Positions 1-8,611 are shown, numbered from the stretch's first letter. The stretch is 63,800 bases of DNA from CAZABP01 sp964483245 (GCA_964483245.1 CAZABP010000026.1:1-63800), one strand, 5' to 3'. A program made the numbers and translations. The notes: a model not told the origin generated them from the sequence alone.

Positions 1-2
1 TG

Positions 3-995
3 AGTTGGTCGTTCACGAACGTGAGCGGTGCGCGCAGGACGATCGCAGCCATCCAGACGAGCTGTGCCTGCACGATCGTCGAGGTCGACATCGAAGGTAA
101 CCGGTACATCCTCGACAGGCTGGGTTCGGTGCGCCGTTCCACCTCAGACGATCAACCCGGCGTTGCCACGGATGCCACGATCGAGCCTGGTGAGACAGCC
201 GTGTTCTGCGCTGGAGTGGACACAGCCAAGAAGACGGACGAGCTGACGCCACGCCTCGTCGTGCACTGGGCAGAAGCGGGCCTCGATCCGCTGCAGCTCG
301 CGGGTCGGCTCCGAATCCTCGAGCCGGCGACCGTGACGCCATCGGAATGCGTTCTCGTGCGAGAGCCGGACTCGGCCGCGCGCTGGGACGTTTCGTTCGA
401 TGTGGGGATGCACCCCAGCCTTGCCGCGACCCTGGTGCCGACGAAACACAGTGACAGCATGATCGAGTACGACGTGGTGTCCTCCGACGATGGTGGGTGC
501 TGGACGGTCCGCGGACACCTACGCTTGGTGGCGGACCCTGGACCGGGTGCCGCGCTCGAACTCGCGACGACCGACCCGGAGATCAAGGTGCGGATTCCGT
601 TGCGGGTGAGGTGGAAGTCCTGGATCCGCGCCAAGCAGGCCGTCGTCACAGCCGTGCCGCTCGGTGAGCGTCTCCACGGCTTCGAGTTCGACGTCGAGCT
701 TGCGCGGAACGGCCCCCTCCTCATCGGCCGTGTCACGCAACCGGCAGGTCGCGCGGACTACCAGGTAGTCGACACAGATGTGAAGTACTCCGCCGATCAC
801 CGGAGAGCGACGGTCCGGGGAATCGTGCGTGCATCGACCGATGGCGTGCTGCTGGCCCCGATCCACGTCTCGTGCGTGGCGCCACACGAGGAGACGCTCG
901 TCCTGAGCGCGCTCCTCGATGGAGCGTCTGCCGGCGCGAAACCTCCGGTTACCGCATCCGTGCAGGGGCGGGGCGCAGGAGCTTCAGGGCGGTGA
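3..995 (+). CDS. DUF1573-type protein, 5' end cut off by the window
   Basis: The reading frame is open through the left edge of the window. The first visible residues read SWSFTNVSG, followed by a TSCACT motif, the pattern of DUF1573 domains (FxNxG...L.I..v..SCGCT). The GTG at 21 lies inside this domain, so it is not the real start and the gene begins upstream. The visible part is about 330 residues. It continues through beta-rich, low-complexity-free sequence with no catalytic motif, and the tail is Gly/Ala-rich. DUF1573 proteins are usually exported proteins of unknown function and are common in Planctomycetes and Bacteroidetes. The gene's base composition looks less GC-rich than that of genes beyond 3.1 kb. 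Family assignment rests on one motif block. Confidence 0.7.
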   Translation, partial: SWSFTNVSGARRTIAAIQTSCACTIVEVDIEGNRYILDRLGSVRRSTSDDQPGVATDATIEPGETAVFCAGVDTAKKTDELTPRLVVHWAEAGLDPLQLAGRLRILEPATVTPSECVLVREPDSAARWDVSFDVGMHPSLAATLVPTKHSDSMIEYDVVSSDDGGCWTVRGHLRLVADPGPGAALELATTDPEIKVRIPLRVRWKSWIRAKQAVVTAVPLGERLHGFEFDVELARNGPLLIGRVTQPAGRADYQVVDTDVKYSADHRRATVRGIVRASTDGVLLAPIHVSCVAPHEETLVLSALLDGASAGAKPPVTASVQGRGAGASGR

Positions 996-1178
996 TGCTG
1001 CTCTTCCCGGAGAACCGCACCCATCAGCCTGAGAGGCCGCAGCTCCTCCTTCGCGTTCACTCGGATCAGCCTCCCAATGCCGGGGAGCCATGACTCAGTC
1101 ATCCTCACGAGTTGCGCCCAGTCAGGCTGGCGCAGCGTTCCTGTTGTCTCAAACTGTCCGAACAGATCGGAGCAAAGC

Positions 1179-1658
1179 ATGAAAAGTCAACTCGCGATCG
1201 TCGCGTCACTCATCGTGTTGTTCAGCGGTTTCGCTGCGCACAAGCTCAACACGGGGCCCGACGCGGAGCTGCGCGCGCAGACCCCCGATTGCCTCTGCAC
1301 GTTTGTAGGCAACACCTTTCCGCAGACTGCCGCAGGTATAGGCGCTCTCACGGAATCGATCACTTGCGCGGGACACTCGCCGTTCAACTCATGCACCGTG
1401 AGCGGAAACATCACCTGGACTCCGGAAGTCAACTGCTGCGGCCCCTGGGATAACGCAGCGGTTGGAAGCTTCGACAGCTGTAATGGAGTGTACACGGTCT
1501 TCGCCAACTGCAGCGGAGCGACCTCGAACCCAGAATCGTGCACCATCAGCTGCACGGGTGCAGGAGCTGGCCTGTGGGTGGGTGCGGCTGTGAACGATTG
1601 TTCCGGCGGCGGACTCGTCGGCGCCCTGAAGGCGTACCTGTGCAAGTACGCGCCGTAA
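1179..1658 (+). CDS. small exported cysteine-rich protein
   Basis: I do not recognise a family. The protein is 159 residues. A longer frame opens upstream at 1077, but the ATG at 1179 follows a GGAG sequence (1169-1172) at 6-nt spacing and begins a typical signal peptide or membrane anchor (MKSQLAIVASLIVLFSGFAA). The rest has about 12 cysteines, often in pairs or short spacings (CLC, CC, CTISC), with many Gly, Ser, Thr and Asn. That suggests a disulfide-stabilised secreted or surface protein. It sits 31 bp before the kelch gene on the same strand and may be co-transcribed. The two genes share a relatively low GC content compared with the rest of the window. Confidence 0.6.
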   Translation: MKSQLAIVASLIVLFSGFAAHKLNTGPDAELRAQTPDCLCTFVGNTFPQTAAGIGALTESITCAGHSPFNSCTVSGNITWTPEVNCCGPWDNAAVGSFDSCNGVYTVFANCSGATSNPESCTISCTGAGAGLWVGAAVNDCSGGGLVGALKAYLCKYAP

Positions 1659-1689
1659 CCGGAGCGCGGGGAGAACGCGCCAAACGCCC

Positions 1690-3120
1690 ATGAGCACTAC
1701 TAGCGGATCGATTCATCTACGGCCCCTGCTCGCGCTCGTGGCGGGCATGGCATTTGGAGGGACAAGCACCGCACAGCAACGCTGGACAAAGCAGAGTCCA
1801 CCCAACTCTCCCCCCGCCAGATTCTGGCACGCCATGACCTTCGACCAGGTCCGCGGGCAGGCGATCGTCTTCGGTGGATTCCCACTGACGTCGTTCCCGC
1901 CGGCGAACGACACTTGGGAGTTCGACGGGCAGAACTGGAAGCAGACTGCGATTCAAGGTGCGCGTCCCCCGGGTAGGAACCAGGCTGCGATCGAATACGA
2001 CGTGCGCCGCGCGAAGACAGTCTTGTTCGGGGGTGTGGCGATTGCCAACCAGTTCCTGGACGACACCTGGGAGTACGACGGGACGGCGTGGACGGCCATC
2101 CCGCATGCGACACGGCCTCCGCGGCGGAGTTCGCACAGCTTGTGCATGGACGAAGCGCGCGGCCAGATGATCCTCTTCGGCGGCGTCGATGCCACATCCG
2201 CGCCCGTGGCCTACTTCAGCGACACGTGGGCGTACGACGGACTGTCCTGGCGCAAGTTGACGCCGAGCGCACAACCGGGAGCACGCGCGGGCACATGTAT
2301 GGCCTACGACCGCAAGCGCGGCCGTATCGTACTGCACGGCGGCGCGTCGCCAGGGATCGTCTGGAACGACACCTGGGAATGGAACGGCTCGACGTGGATT
2401 CAGGTGACGTTGCCCGCGCCTGGACCGCGACGCGTGAATGCTGCGATGGCATACGACAGGTCACGTGAGCTCGTCGTGCACTACGGAGGTTCGCTGGGAA
2501 CTACAGTCTCGAATGAAACGTGGGAATACGACGGGCTGACGTGGACCCAACAAGTGCCAAGCGGCAATCCGCCGCCGTTGGAGTACACGGGCATGGTCTA
2601 CATGGCGGGCCAACGATTCGCCCTGCTGTTCGGTGGGTGGGACGGCAAGCCGAACGGGGTTTACGACGAGTCGTGGGCTCACGCGCCTGTCAACCAGGGG
2701 CGGTACGACTCCTACTCGCTGGCTTGTCGCGGCGCTGCGGCGCGGGATCCGGTGTTGGTCGCAGAAGCGGGCGACCCATACACAGGTCACGTCTTTGGAG
2801 TGCGCTTGTCGGATGCCTTGCCTGGAGCGGGTGCGCTCCTGGTGATCGGAGCATCGCGCACCTCGTGGAGCGGCATTCCGCTTCCACTCGATCTGACCTG
2901 GTTTGGCATGCCGGGTTGCAAGCTCGCGGTCAGCTACGACTGGGGTGTGAACGCTAGTGCGGACGCCGGCGGTGTAGCGCAGTGGTCGTTTGGCGTTCCA
3001 ACGGATCCCGGCCTGATCGGCGTGCGCTTCTACAACCAGGCCTTCGCCGTCGATCCGTCCGCGCACGCGCGCCCGTTCGTGCTGTCGAATGCCTGCGAGG
3101 GACTGATCGGCTCCAAGTGA
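1690..3120 (+). CDS. secreted kelch-repeat protein with PLPLDL-type C-terminal domain
   Basis: The 476-residue protein starts with a signal peptide ending near a TAQQ cleavage site. Six kelch-like repeats follow (about residues 35-340), each with an FGG or HGG turn and a DTWE(Y/F)DG..W strand, as expected of a galactose-oxidase-type beta propeller. The last 120 residues form a separate domain containing GASRTSWSGIPLPLDL and PGC. The same domain ends the two secreted paralogues at 25.0-27.4 kb. The propeller suggests binding or adhesion outside the cytoplasm. No catalytic residues of galactose oxidase are evident. The C-terminal domain may be a sorting or matrix-attachment module, which is inference. 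Confidence 0.8.
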   Translation: MSTTSGSIHLRPLLALVAGMAFGGTSTAQQRWTKQSPPNSPPARFWHAMTFDQVRGQAIVFGGFPLTSFPPANDTWEFDGQNWKQTAIQGARPPGRNQAAIEYDVRRAKTVLFGGVAIANQFLDDTWEYDGTAWTAIPHATRPPRRSSHSLCMDEARGQMILFGGVDATSAPVAYFSDTWAYDGLSWRKLTPSAQPGARAGTCMAYDRKRGRIVLHGGASPGIVWNDTWEWNGSTWIQVTLPAPGPRRVNAAMAYDRSRELVVHYGGSLGTTVSNETWEYDGLTWTQQVPSGNPPPLEYTGMVYMAGQRFALLFGGWDGKPNGVYDESWAHAPVNQGRYDSYSLACRGAAARDPVLVAEAGDPYTGHVFGVRLSDALPGAGALLVIGASRTSWSGIPLPLDLTWFGMPGCKLAVSYDWGVNASADAGGVAQWSFGVPTDPGLIGVRFYNQAFAVDPSAHARPFVLSNACEGLIGSK

Positions 3121-3159
3121 GCGGCGTCGATCCCGCTCACACAGGATCCGGCAGTCCAC

Positions 3160-3981
3160 TCACTGTGCGACGCCCGTAACCGCGAGCGCGCGTTCGAGCG
3201 CTGGCGCGTCCGCGCGTTCGAACGCGCGCTCGTCGCTGAAGCACCACCGTCCCCACACCTCGCTCGCGCCGAGCGCGTGCGGGAACTCCGGCGCCGGCGT
3301 TTCGACGCCGGAGCGCGGAAACAGCCAGCACTCGCCATGCATCGCGACGACGTTGCACGCGGCAGCGCGTCGGATCCGCAGCAGCTCGGCAGCAGCGTTC
3401 GCGCGCGCATCGGCGTCACCGCGTAGCCGCAGGACAAGGACCGGCAAGGAGAGCCGCGCGGTTTCGATGCCGGCGAGATCCTCCGATCCGAGCATTGGCA
3501 GCGGTTGCGCCGGCAACGCGCGCAGGAACGGCATCTCCTCGTCACACAGATGCACGTGCGCCTCCGGGATCGACGCGGCCGCGCCGATCGCATTGCCGAG
3601 CATGCAGCCACCACCGTCGTCGACGGCGGCGAACGCGCGAGCGAGAAGCGCCGCGTCGAGCTCGCGCCCGCCATCGCGGCGCCACAGGATGCTCTGCCCG
3701 CGCGCGAACGGCCAGCGGTTGGGCGTCAAAACGTGCCGCTCGTCCTGCCACAGCGATTCGTCGCGCTGGATGCGCGCCGCGTGGCTCGGCGCGAACGTCT
3801 GACGCCCGCTGCCGGGCACGCCCGGCCGGGCCGCGCGCGACGGCAGCAGCACGAGCTCGGCCGGCGCGCCGAACAGCACGATTTCGCGCCGCGCGGCGAT
3901 GACGAACGGATCCGCGTGCAGCAGCGTGCTCGGCGGTGAGGGCAGCGATGCCGGCTCTGGTTTGCGATGCTGCATGGGCAT
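3160..3981 (-). CDS. HIT/GalT-superfamily nucleotidyltransferase-like protein
   Basis: The protein is about 273 residues from the ATG at 3981; a longer frame reaches 4116 but would run into fmt on the other strand. The central part reads GNAIGAAASIPEAHVHLCDE, which resembles the NxGxxxxxSxxHxH block of galactose-1-phosphate uridylyltransferase, GDP-sugar phosphorylases and Ap4A phosphorylases, with the HxH pair retained. An upstream LTPNRWPFARGQSIL segment matches the substrate-binding strand of those enzymes. The exact substrate cannot be told. It is divergent from fmt with only 43 bp between the starts, so the two must share a very compact promoter region. It is convergent with the kelch gene. 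Confidence 0.55.
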   Translation of the reverse strand: MPMQHRKPEPASLPSPPSTLLHADPFVIAARREIVLFGAPAELVLLPSRAARPGVPGSGRQTFAPSHAARIQRDESLWQDERHVLTPNRWPFARGQSILWRRDGGRELDAALLARAFAAVDDGGGCMLGNAIGAAASIPEAHVHLCDEEMPFLRALPAQPLPMLGSEDLAGIETARLSLPVLVLRLRGDADARANAAAELLRIRRAAACNVVAMHGECWLFPRSGVETPAPEFPHALGASEVWGRWCFSDERAFERADAPALERALAVTGVAQ

Positions 3982-4024
3982 CGTTACGTTTCGCCGCACC
4001 CGGCCCAGCCCGCCAGCCCTCGCA

Positions 4025-4963
4025 TTGAAGATCGTCTTCTTCGGCAGCAGTGACTTCGCGATTCCGTCGCTGCGCGCCCTGGCCGCCGCAGGGCGCAAGC
4101 CGGCTCTGGTGGTCACGAAGCCGGACGCGCCGCGCGGCCGCGGGCGGAAGATCTACCCGGCCGTGGTCCGGCTCGGCGCCGAAGACCCGGAGATCGCCGT
4201 CCCCTGCGCACAGCCGGCCGCCCCGAACGCACCGGAGTTCCTCGACCAGCTCCGCGCGCTGGCGCCCGACCTCGGCGTCGTCGTCAGCTACGGCGTGATC
4301 CTGAGCCGCGAGCTGCTCGAGCTGCCGCGCCTGGGCTGCATCAACGCGCACGCCTCGCTGCTGCCGCGCTATCGAGGCGCTGCCCCGATCGAGCACGCGA
4401 TCCGCAACGGCGACGCGAAGACCGGCGTGACGATCATGCAGATCGTCGAGGAGCTGGATGCCGGTCCGATCCTGCTGGCGCACGACACGCCGATCGGGCC
4501 GCACGAGAACGCCGGCGAGCTGCGCGCGCGGCTGGCCGAGATGTCCGGCCCGGCGCTGCTGGCGGCGATCGACCAGATCGAGGCCGGCAAGGCGAAGCCA
4601 CGGGCGCAGGACGACTCGCAGGCGACGCGGGCGCCGAAGCTCGAGAAGGCGGACGGCGTCATCCGATGGAACCGCCCGGCGACCGACATCGACCTGCTGG
4701 TGCGCGCGGTCACGCCGTGGCCCGGCGCGCAGACCCGGATCGGCGCGAAGCGCTTCATCCTGCTCGCCGGCGTCATCGAGCCGGACCTGTACGGCCTCGG
4801 CGATCCGGGCCGGATCCAGTCGGCTGGCGAGGAGGGGATCCGCGTCTGCACCGGCGAGGACCTCTACCGGATCACGCGGCTGAAGCCGGACAACGGGCGC
4901 ACGATGACGGCCGGTGAGTTCGTGCGCGGGCACCCGCTTCCGCCGGACGCGCGGTTCGGATGA
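4025..4963 (+). CDS. fmt: methionyl-tRNA formyltransferase
   Basis: This enzyme transfers a formyl group from 10-formyl-tetrahydrofolate to initiator Met-tRNA in the cytoplasm. The family start is MKIVFFGSSDFA, which here corresponds to a TTG codon at 4025. An upstream ATG-type frame extends to 3899 but would add non-homologous sequence. The protein is 312 residues, the usual length. Catalytic Asn107 and His109 lie in INAHASLLPRYRGAAPI, and the catalytic Asp is in the downstream EELDAGPIL block after KTGVTIMQ. The C-terminal OB-fold region (QATRAPKLEKADG, PWPGAQT) is intact. Its stop overlaps the rsmB start as ATGA, indicating an fmt-rsmB operon as in many bacteria. Confidence 0.96.
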   Translation: MKIVFFGSSDFAIPSLRALAAAGRKPALVVTKPDAPRGRGRKIYPAVVRLGAEDPEIAVPCAQPAAPNAPEFLDQLRALAPDLGVVVSYGVILSRELLELPRLGCINAHASLLPRYRGAAPIEHAIRNGDAKTGVTIMQIVEELDAGPILLAHDTPIGPHENAGELRARLAEMSGPALLAAIDQIEAGKAKPRAQDDSQATRAPKLEKADGVIRWNRPATDIDLLVRAVTPWPGAQTRIGAKRFILLAGVIEPDLYGLGDPGRIQSAGEEGIRVCTGEDLYRITRLKPDNGRTMTAGEFVRGHPLPPDARFG

Positions 4964-6264
4964 AGCACGGCGGCGCGCGCCGCGCCGCATTCGCGGCGCT
5001 GGTCGCGCTCGAGCGCGGCGGGACCGCGCGCCTGGAGCTGGACCTGGCGCCGCTCACTGCGCGCGACCGCGACCTCGCGGTCGAGCTGGCGCGCGGCGTC
5101 GAGCGGCTGCGGCTTCTGCTGGATGCGGTGACCGGTGCCTGGCTGCCGCGCGGGCAGCCGCACGAGCCGGAGCTGCGCACGGCGCTGCGGCTCGGGGCGT
5201 ACCAGTTGCTGTTCCTGGATCGGATCCCGCCGCACGCGGCGGTTGCGGAGACGGTGCGGCTCGCGGGCCCCAAGCGTGGGTTCGTCAATGCCGTGCTGCG
5301 CCGGATCGCGGCGGCGTTGGAACAACGATCAGGCGCCGCGCGCGATCGATTGGTGCTGCCCGGTGACCGCTGTCTCTTGCTGCCGGAGCCGGTGCTGCCG
5401 GATCCGGTTGCCGAGCCGGTCGCGCGCGCAGCGCTGGAAGCAGGACTCCCGGAGTTCCTGGTCGCGCGCTGGGCGGATGCCCATGACGCCGACACGGCAG
5501 CGCAGATCGCGCGCGCGTCGGCACTCCCGCCGGTGCTGTGGATCCGTACCAACCGGGCACGTTGCGATCTCGATGGGCTACGCGCCGCGCTCGCTGCCGA
5601 AGGCCTCGCTGCCGAGCCGACGCCGTATCCCGACGTTCTGCGCTGGAGCGCCGCCGTGCCGCCGATGCGCAGCGCCGCGTTCGCCGCCGGGCTGTTCGTC
5701 GTCCAGGATCCGACCGCCGTCCTCGCGGCGCAGGAGCTCGAGGCGCAACCGAGGGAGCGGATCCTCGATCTCTGCGCTGCGCCCGGGACGAAGGCGAGCC
5801 TGCTCGCGGCCGCCGTTGCGCCGGGCGGGACCGTGTTCGCGTTCGACGTGAACCCAGCGCGGCGGGCTCGGCTCGCCGAGACTCGCGAGCGGTTGGGCCT
5901 CGGTGCGACGCTGCAGATCGTCGACGACCCGTCGGCCGCGACTGGCGTCGACGCCGTGCTCGCCGATGTCCCCTGCTCGAACACCGGCGTCCTCGCGCGC
6001 CGCGTCGAGGTTCGACGGCGCCTGCGTCCGGGTTGGTTCGCGGAACTCGCGGCAGTCCAACGCACGATCCTCGCCGACGCCATGGCGCGCGTGCGGCCTG
6101 GCGGCCGCGTGCTGTATTCGACCTGCAGCATCGAGCCGGAGGAGAACGAGCAGGTCGTCGCCGGGCATCACATCCTGCGCGAGCAGCTCACGCTGCCGTC
6201 GCCGGGCGGTCCCGACGGCGGCTACTTCGCCCTGCTGGCAGCGGGGTTAGAGTCCCGCGCATGA
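4960..6264 (+). CDS. rsmB: 16S rRNA m5C967 methyltransferase RsmB
   Basis: The 434-residue protein has an N-terminal NusB-like helical domain (residues 1-130, with AYQLLFLDRIPPHAAVAE) and a C-terminal SAM-dependent methyltransferase domain. The SAM loop is LDLCAAPGTKASLLA. The two cysteines of the m5C mechanism are in DVPCSNTGV and STCSIEPEENE. RsmB methylates C967 of 16S rRNA. The gene overlaps fmt by ATGA at its start and overlaps the next lipoprotein gene by ATGA at its end, so the three form one transcription unit. Length and motif spacing are normal. Confidence 0.95.
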   Translation: MKHGGARRAAFAALVALERGGTARLELDLAPLTARDRDLAVELARGVERLRLLLDAVTGAWLPRGQPHEPELRTALRLGAYQLLFLDRIPPHAAVAETVRLAGPKRGFVNAVLRRIAAALEQRSGAARDRLVLPGDRCLLLPEPVLPDPVAEPVARAALEAGLPEFLVARWADAHDADTAAQIARASALPPVLWIRTNRARCDLDGLRAALAAEGLAAEPTPYPDVLRWSAAVPPMRSAAFAAGLFVVQDPTAVLAAQELEAQPRERILDLCAAPGTKASLLAAAVAPGGTVFAFDVNPARRARLAETRERLGLGATLQIVDDPSAATGVDAVLADVPCSNTGVLARRVEVRRRLRPGWFAELAAVQRTILADAMARVRPGGRVLYSTCSIEPEENEQVVAGHHILREQLTLPSPGGPDGGYFALLAAGLESRA

Positions 6265-6764
6265 TCAGGTCCGTGATGACTTCCGCCGCGCTCGCGGCGC
6301 TGCTCATGTCCGCCGCATGCAGCAAGCCGGCGCAGCCGGCCGCGCCGAACCAGCCGGCACCGCGCACGAACACGCAGCCCACGCAGCCGCCGGCGTCGGT
6401 GCCGTCGCCATCGAGTTCCGCCCAGGCCAAGCCCGGCAAGACTCCCGCCAAGCCGGCCCCGGAGCTGACCGACGCGCAGATGGCGGCCGCCGAGGCGCAC
6501 TTCCAGCGGGCCAAGCAGCTCTGGAACGACGCGCAGACCGCGCGCAACGCGAGCAACACCGAAGAGTTCAAGCGCGCGATCCAGGCGAGCTGGAAGGAGT
6601 GCGAGGCGATGACCGACTCGCTCCGCACGCAGATCGAATGGCTCGAAGAGGCGGACCTCGACGGCTGGGCCATGCCCGCCAGCTACGTCGCGCTGCAGCG
6701 GCGCTTCGACGAGTGGGACCGCGTCCGCAGCATGGTCCGCAAGAACAAGCCGGCCGACCGGTGA
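6261..6764 (+). CDS. small lipoprotein with helical C-terminal part
   Basis: No known family is recognised. The 167-residue protein begins with a lipoprotein signal peptide; the lipobox is MSAAC, with Cys at about residue 20. A Pro/Ala/Thr-rich linker follows (about 22-65), then a charged, probably coiled-coil helical domain (AEAHFQRAKQLWNDAQTARN). The start ATG overlaps the rsmB stop (ATGA). It is probably a membrane-anchored periplasmic protein co-transcribed with fmt-rsmB. The 3' end runs directly into the repeat cluster at 6767-6926. Confidence 0.7.
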   Translation: MIRSVMTSAALAALLMSAACSKPAQPAAPNQPAPRTNTQPTQPPASVPSPSSSAQAKPGKTPAKPAPELTDAQMAAAEAHFQRAKQLWNDAQTARNASNTEEFKRAIQASWKECEAMTDSLRTQIEWLEEADLDGWAMPASYVALQRRFDEWDRVRSMVRKNKPADR

Positions 6765-6766
6765 CC

Positions 6767-6856
6767 GGTACACCAGGTCTCAGAGACGCAACCCGTCACT
6801 TGGCGCGAAAAAACCCGTGCGAACTGACGGAGAACGTCTCAGACACCTGGTGTACC
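6767..6856. repeat. REPIN-like inverted-repeat element, copy 1
   Basis: Arms at 6767-6787 and 6836-6856 pair at 19 of 21 positions, beginning GGTACACCAGGT and ending ACCTGGTGTACC. The 48-nt centre contains TCACTTGGCGCGAAAAAAC. The reverse complement of the element at 18917-19012 has TCACTTAGCGCGAGAAAAC at the same place, so these are two copies of one family in opposite orientation. It lies 3 nt after the stop of the lipoprotein gene. Confidence 0.75.
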
Positions 6857-6873
6857 GCTCCCAATTCAGACGG

Positions 6874-6926
6874 TTGGTGTCAGACTCCAACCCTCCCAAT
6901 TCAGGAGGGTTGGAGTCTGACACCAA
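6874..6926. repeat. perfect 23-bp inverted repeat (long hairpin)
   Basis: The arms at 6874-6896 and 6904-6926 are perfectly complementary over 23 bp with a 7-nt loop. Each contains a (T)GGTGTCAGACTCC-type motif. The stem sits between the lipoprotein gene and the TIM-barrel gene. It could act as a bidirectional terminator or be a REP-like mobile sequence. The AAGGAG at 6939-6944 that may serve the next gene lies just downstream. Confidence 0.8.
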
Positions 6927-6959
6927 CTGTCCGATTCTAAGGAGACACCCGCGCGGCGC

Positions 6960-7799
6960 GTGAAGCTCGGCTACAACACGAACGGGCTGCAGAACCACCG
7001 CCTGGCCGACGCGCTCGAGCTGCTCGCCGAGCATGGTTACGAAGCGGTTGCGCTGACGCTCGACGTGCTGCACCTCGATCCGTTCCGCGCCAGCGCCGCC
7101 GAGGTCGCCGGCATCGCGCAGCTGCTGGAGCGGCTGCGGCTCGAGCCGGTCATCGAGACCGGCGCGCGGTTCCTGCTGGATCCGCGCCACAAGCACGAGC
7201 CGACGTTGATGACGCGCGGCTCCGCGCGCGCGCGCCGGCTCGACTACTACACGCGCGCGGCGGCGATCGGGCGTGATCTCGGCGCGCGGGTCCTGTCGTT
7301 CTGGAGCGGCATCGACCGGACGCCGGACCAAGGCTCCGTGGCCTGGCTGCACGAGGGTGTCGCGGCGACCTGCGCGATCGCGCGCAGGCACGGACTCACC
7401 CCTGCTCTCGAGCCGGAGCCGGGGATGGCGGTCGAGACCGTGGCCGACTGGCGTGCGGTGTGCACCGCGCTGGGGTCGGACGCACCGGCACTCTGCCTCG
7501 ATGTTGGGCATCTGTTCGTGACCGGCGAAGCGGCGGATCCCCTGGCCCTGATCCGGACCTGCGCCCCCGACGCGGTGCAGGTCCATCTCGAGGACATCGA
7601 ACCCGGAATCCACGAGCACCTGCCCCCGGGCGAAGGCTCCATCGACTTCCCGGCCGTGTTCGCGGCGTTGGAGCAGGCCGGATACCAGGGTCCGGCCTGC
7701 TTCGAGCTCTCGCGGTCGAGCCATGCGGCACCGGAACTGGTCCGCCGGTGTGCGGAACTGTTCCGCTCCAGCCGACCGGCCGGCGACGTCGATCGTTGA
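6960..7799 (+). CDS. sugar phosphate isomerase/epimerase-like TIM-barrel protein
   Basis: The 279-residue protein belongs to the xylose-isomerase-like / AP-endonuclease-2 TIM-barrel superfamily. It starts with KLGYNTNGL, and has the metal-site strands ALEPEPG (mid-protein), CLDVGHLFV and VQVHLEDIEPGIHEHLPPGEG, which carry the Glu, Asp/His and His/Glu ligands typical of the family. The ending, PACFELSRSSH, is also typical. The start is GTG, with a possible AAGGAG 15 nt upstream, a rather long spacing. Members include sugar isomerases, epimerases and inosose dehydratases, and the substrate cannot be read from the sequence. No neighbour gives a pathway hint. Confidence 0.75.
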   Translation: MKLGYNTNGLQNHRLADALELLAEHGYEAVALTLDVLHLDPFRASAAEVAGIAQLLERLRLEPVIETGARFLLDPRHKHEPTLMTRGSARARRLDYYTRAAAIGRDLGARVLSFWSGIDRTPDQGSVAWLHEGVAATCAIARRHGLTPALEPEPGMAVETVADWRAVCTALGSDAPALCLDVGHLFVTGEAADPLALIRTCAPDAVQVHLEDIEPGIHEHLPPGEGSIDFPAVFAALEQAGYQGPACFELSRSSHAAPELVRRCAELFRSSRPAGDVDR

Positions 7800-7902
7800 A
7801 CGGAATGCGCCGGGACCCCTATCCTGGCGCCTTCACCGAACCGCCGGGGGCGCCCCGGCATCACGAAGAGCTGGCAAGGCCAAGCCGAACCGGGAGGCGA
7901 AC

Positions 7903-8256
7903 ATGAGGCAATGCCCGACTGTGGAGGGGGATGGCGCCCCGCTCATCGTGCAGACGATCGGAGCCGAACTCTGCCAACGGCGGCAGACGGAGCACTATCA
8001 CAAGTGCCACCGTTGCGTGTTCCGAGGCTGCGCTGCCACCGATGAAGAACCACCCAAGGCCCGGTCAGCGGGCCATGAACGGAACGGCGTGCTGATCCCG
8101 CGGCCGATCGCGGCCGCGCCAGCATCGACGCCCGCCATGGCAGCACCACCGGCACCAATGCCAGCACCAGCCATGGCGGCCGGCCGCAACGGCAAGCACG
8201 CGCCAGCACCTGCGCCCGCGGCCGCCGAGCCGGTTCGCGTCGCCCGTCAGCGGTAG
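7903..8256 (+). CDS. small Cys/His-motif protein with Pro-Ala tail
   Basis: I do not recognise this protein. From the ATG at 7903, which follows GGGAGG, it is 117 residues. The first half carries Cys and His residues arranged CQRRQTEHYHKCHRCVFRGC (C-x10-C-x2-C-x4-C), suggesting a small metal-binding site. The second half is almost entirely Pro, Ala and Met, probably disordered. The last 10 bp overlap the end of the convergent Hpt gene. A longer frame to 7723 would overlap the preceding gene and lacks a ribosome-binding site. The pre-gene stretch 7800-7902 contains a GC-rich hairpin (GGGGGCGCCCC region). Confidence 0.5.
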   Translation: MRQCPTVEGDGAPLIVQTIGAELCQRRQTEHYHKCHRCVFRGCAATDEEPPKARSAGHERNGVLIPRPIAAAPASTPAMAAPPAPMPAPAMAAGRNGKHAPAPAPAAAEPVRVARQR

Positions 8257-8606
8257 CGCTTCAGCAGCTGCTGCAGCGCACCCTGCGCCGCGGCGAAGTC
8301 CGGCACGAGCTGGTGCACGAGCGTCGGCAGCTGGTCCCGGTGGCCGCTGCGGCTCGCGTTCTGGATCGATTCACACAGGTGCTGCACCGCAATTGCACCG
8401 AGATTCCCGGACGAGCCCTTCAGCGAGTGCGCGGCGCGTTCGACGGCACCGAGGTCTCCGCTCTCGAGCCCGCGGACGATCGACTGCACCTTGTTGGGCG
8501 CGTCTTCCAGGAACATCGTCACCAGGTCCACGAGCAGGTCCGGATCCCCGTCCTGCGTCAGTGCCAGCAGCTCGTCGATGACTTCCTGGTTCAAAACGCT
8601 CGGCAT
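8247..8606 (-). CDS. Hpt (histidine phosphotransfer) domain protein
   Basis: The 119-residue protein is a single Hpt domain. The phosphorylatable His60 sits in AAHSLKGSSGNLGA, the family signature. It would carry phosphate between a hybrid kinase and a response regulator in the cytoplasm. No kinase or regulator gene is adjacent, so it is an orphan. The start at 8606 has a GAGGAG ribosome-binding site (8612-8617 on the plus strand), and this is part of a perfect 7-bp hairpin (CTCCTCG at 8612-8618, CGAGGAG at 8625-8631). The gene lies downstream of the LeuA-like gene on the same strand, 111 bp away. Confidence 0.88.
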   Translation of the reverse strand: MPSVLNQEVIDELLALTQDGDPDLLVDLVTMFLEDAPNKVQSIVRGLESGDLGAVERAAHSLKGSSGNLGAIAVQHLCESIQNASRSGHRDQLPTLVHQLVPDFAAAQGALQQLLKRYR

Positions 8607-8611
8607 TGGGT

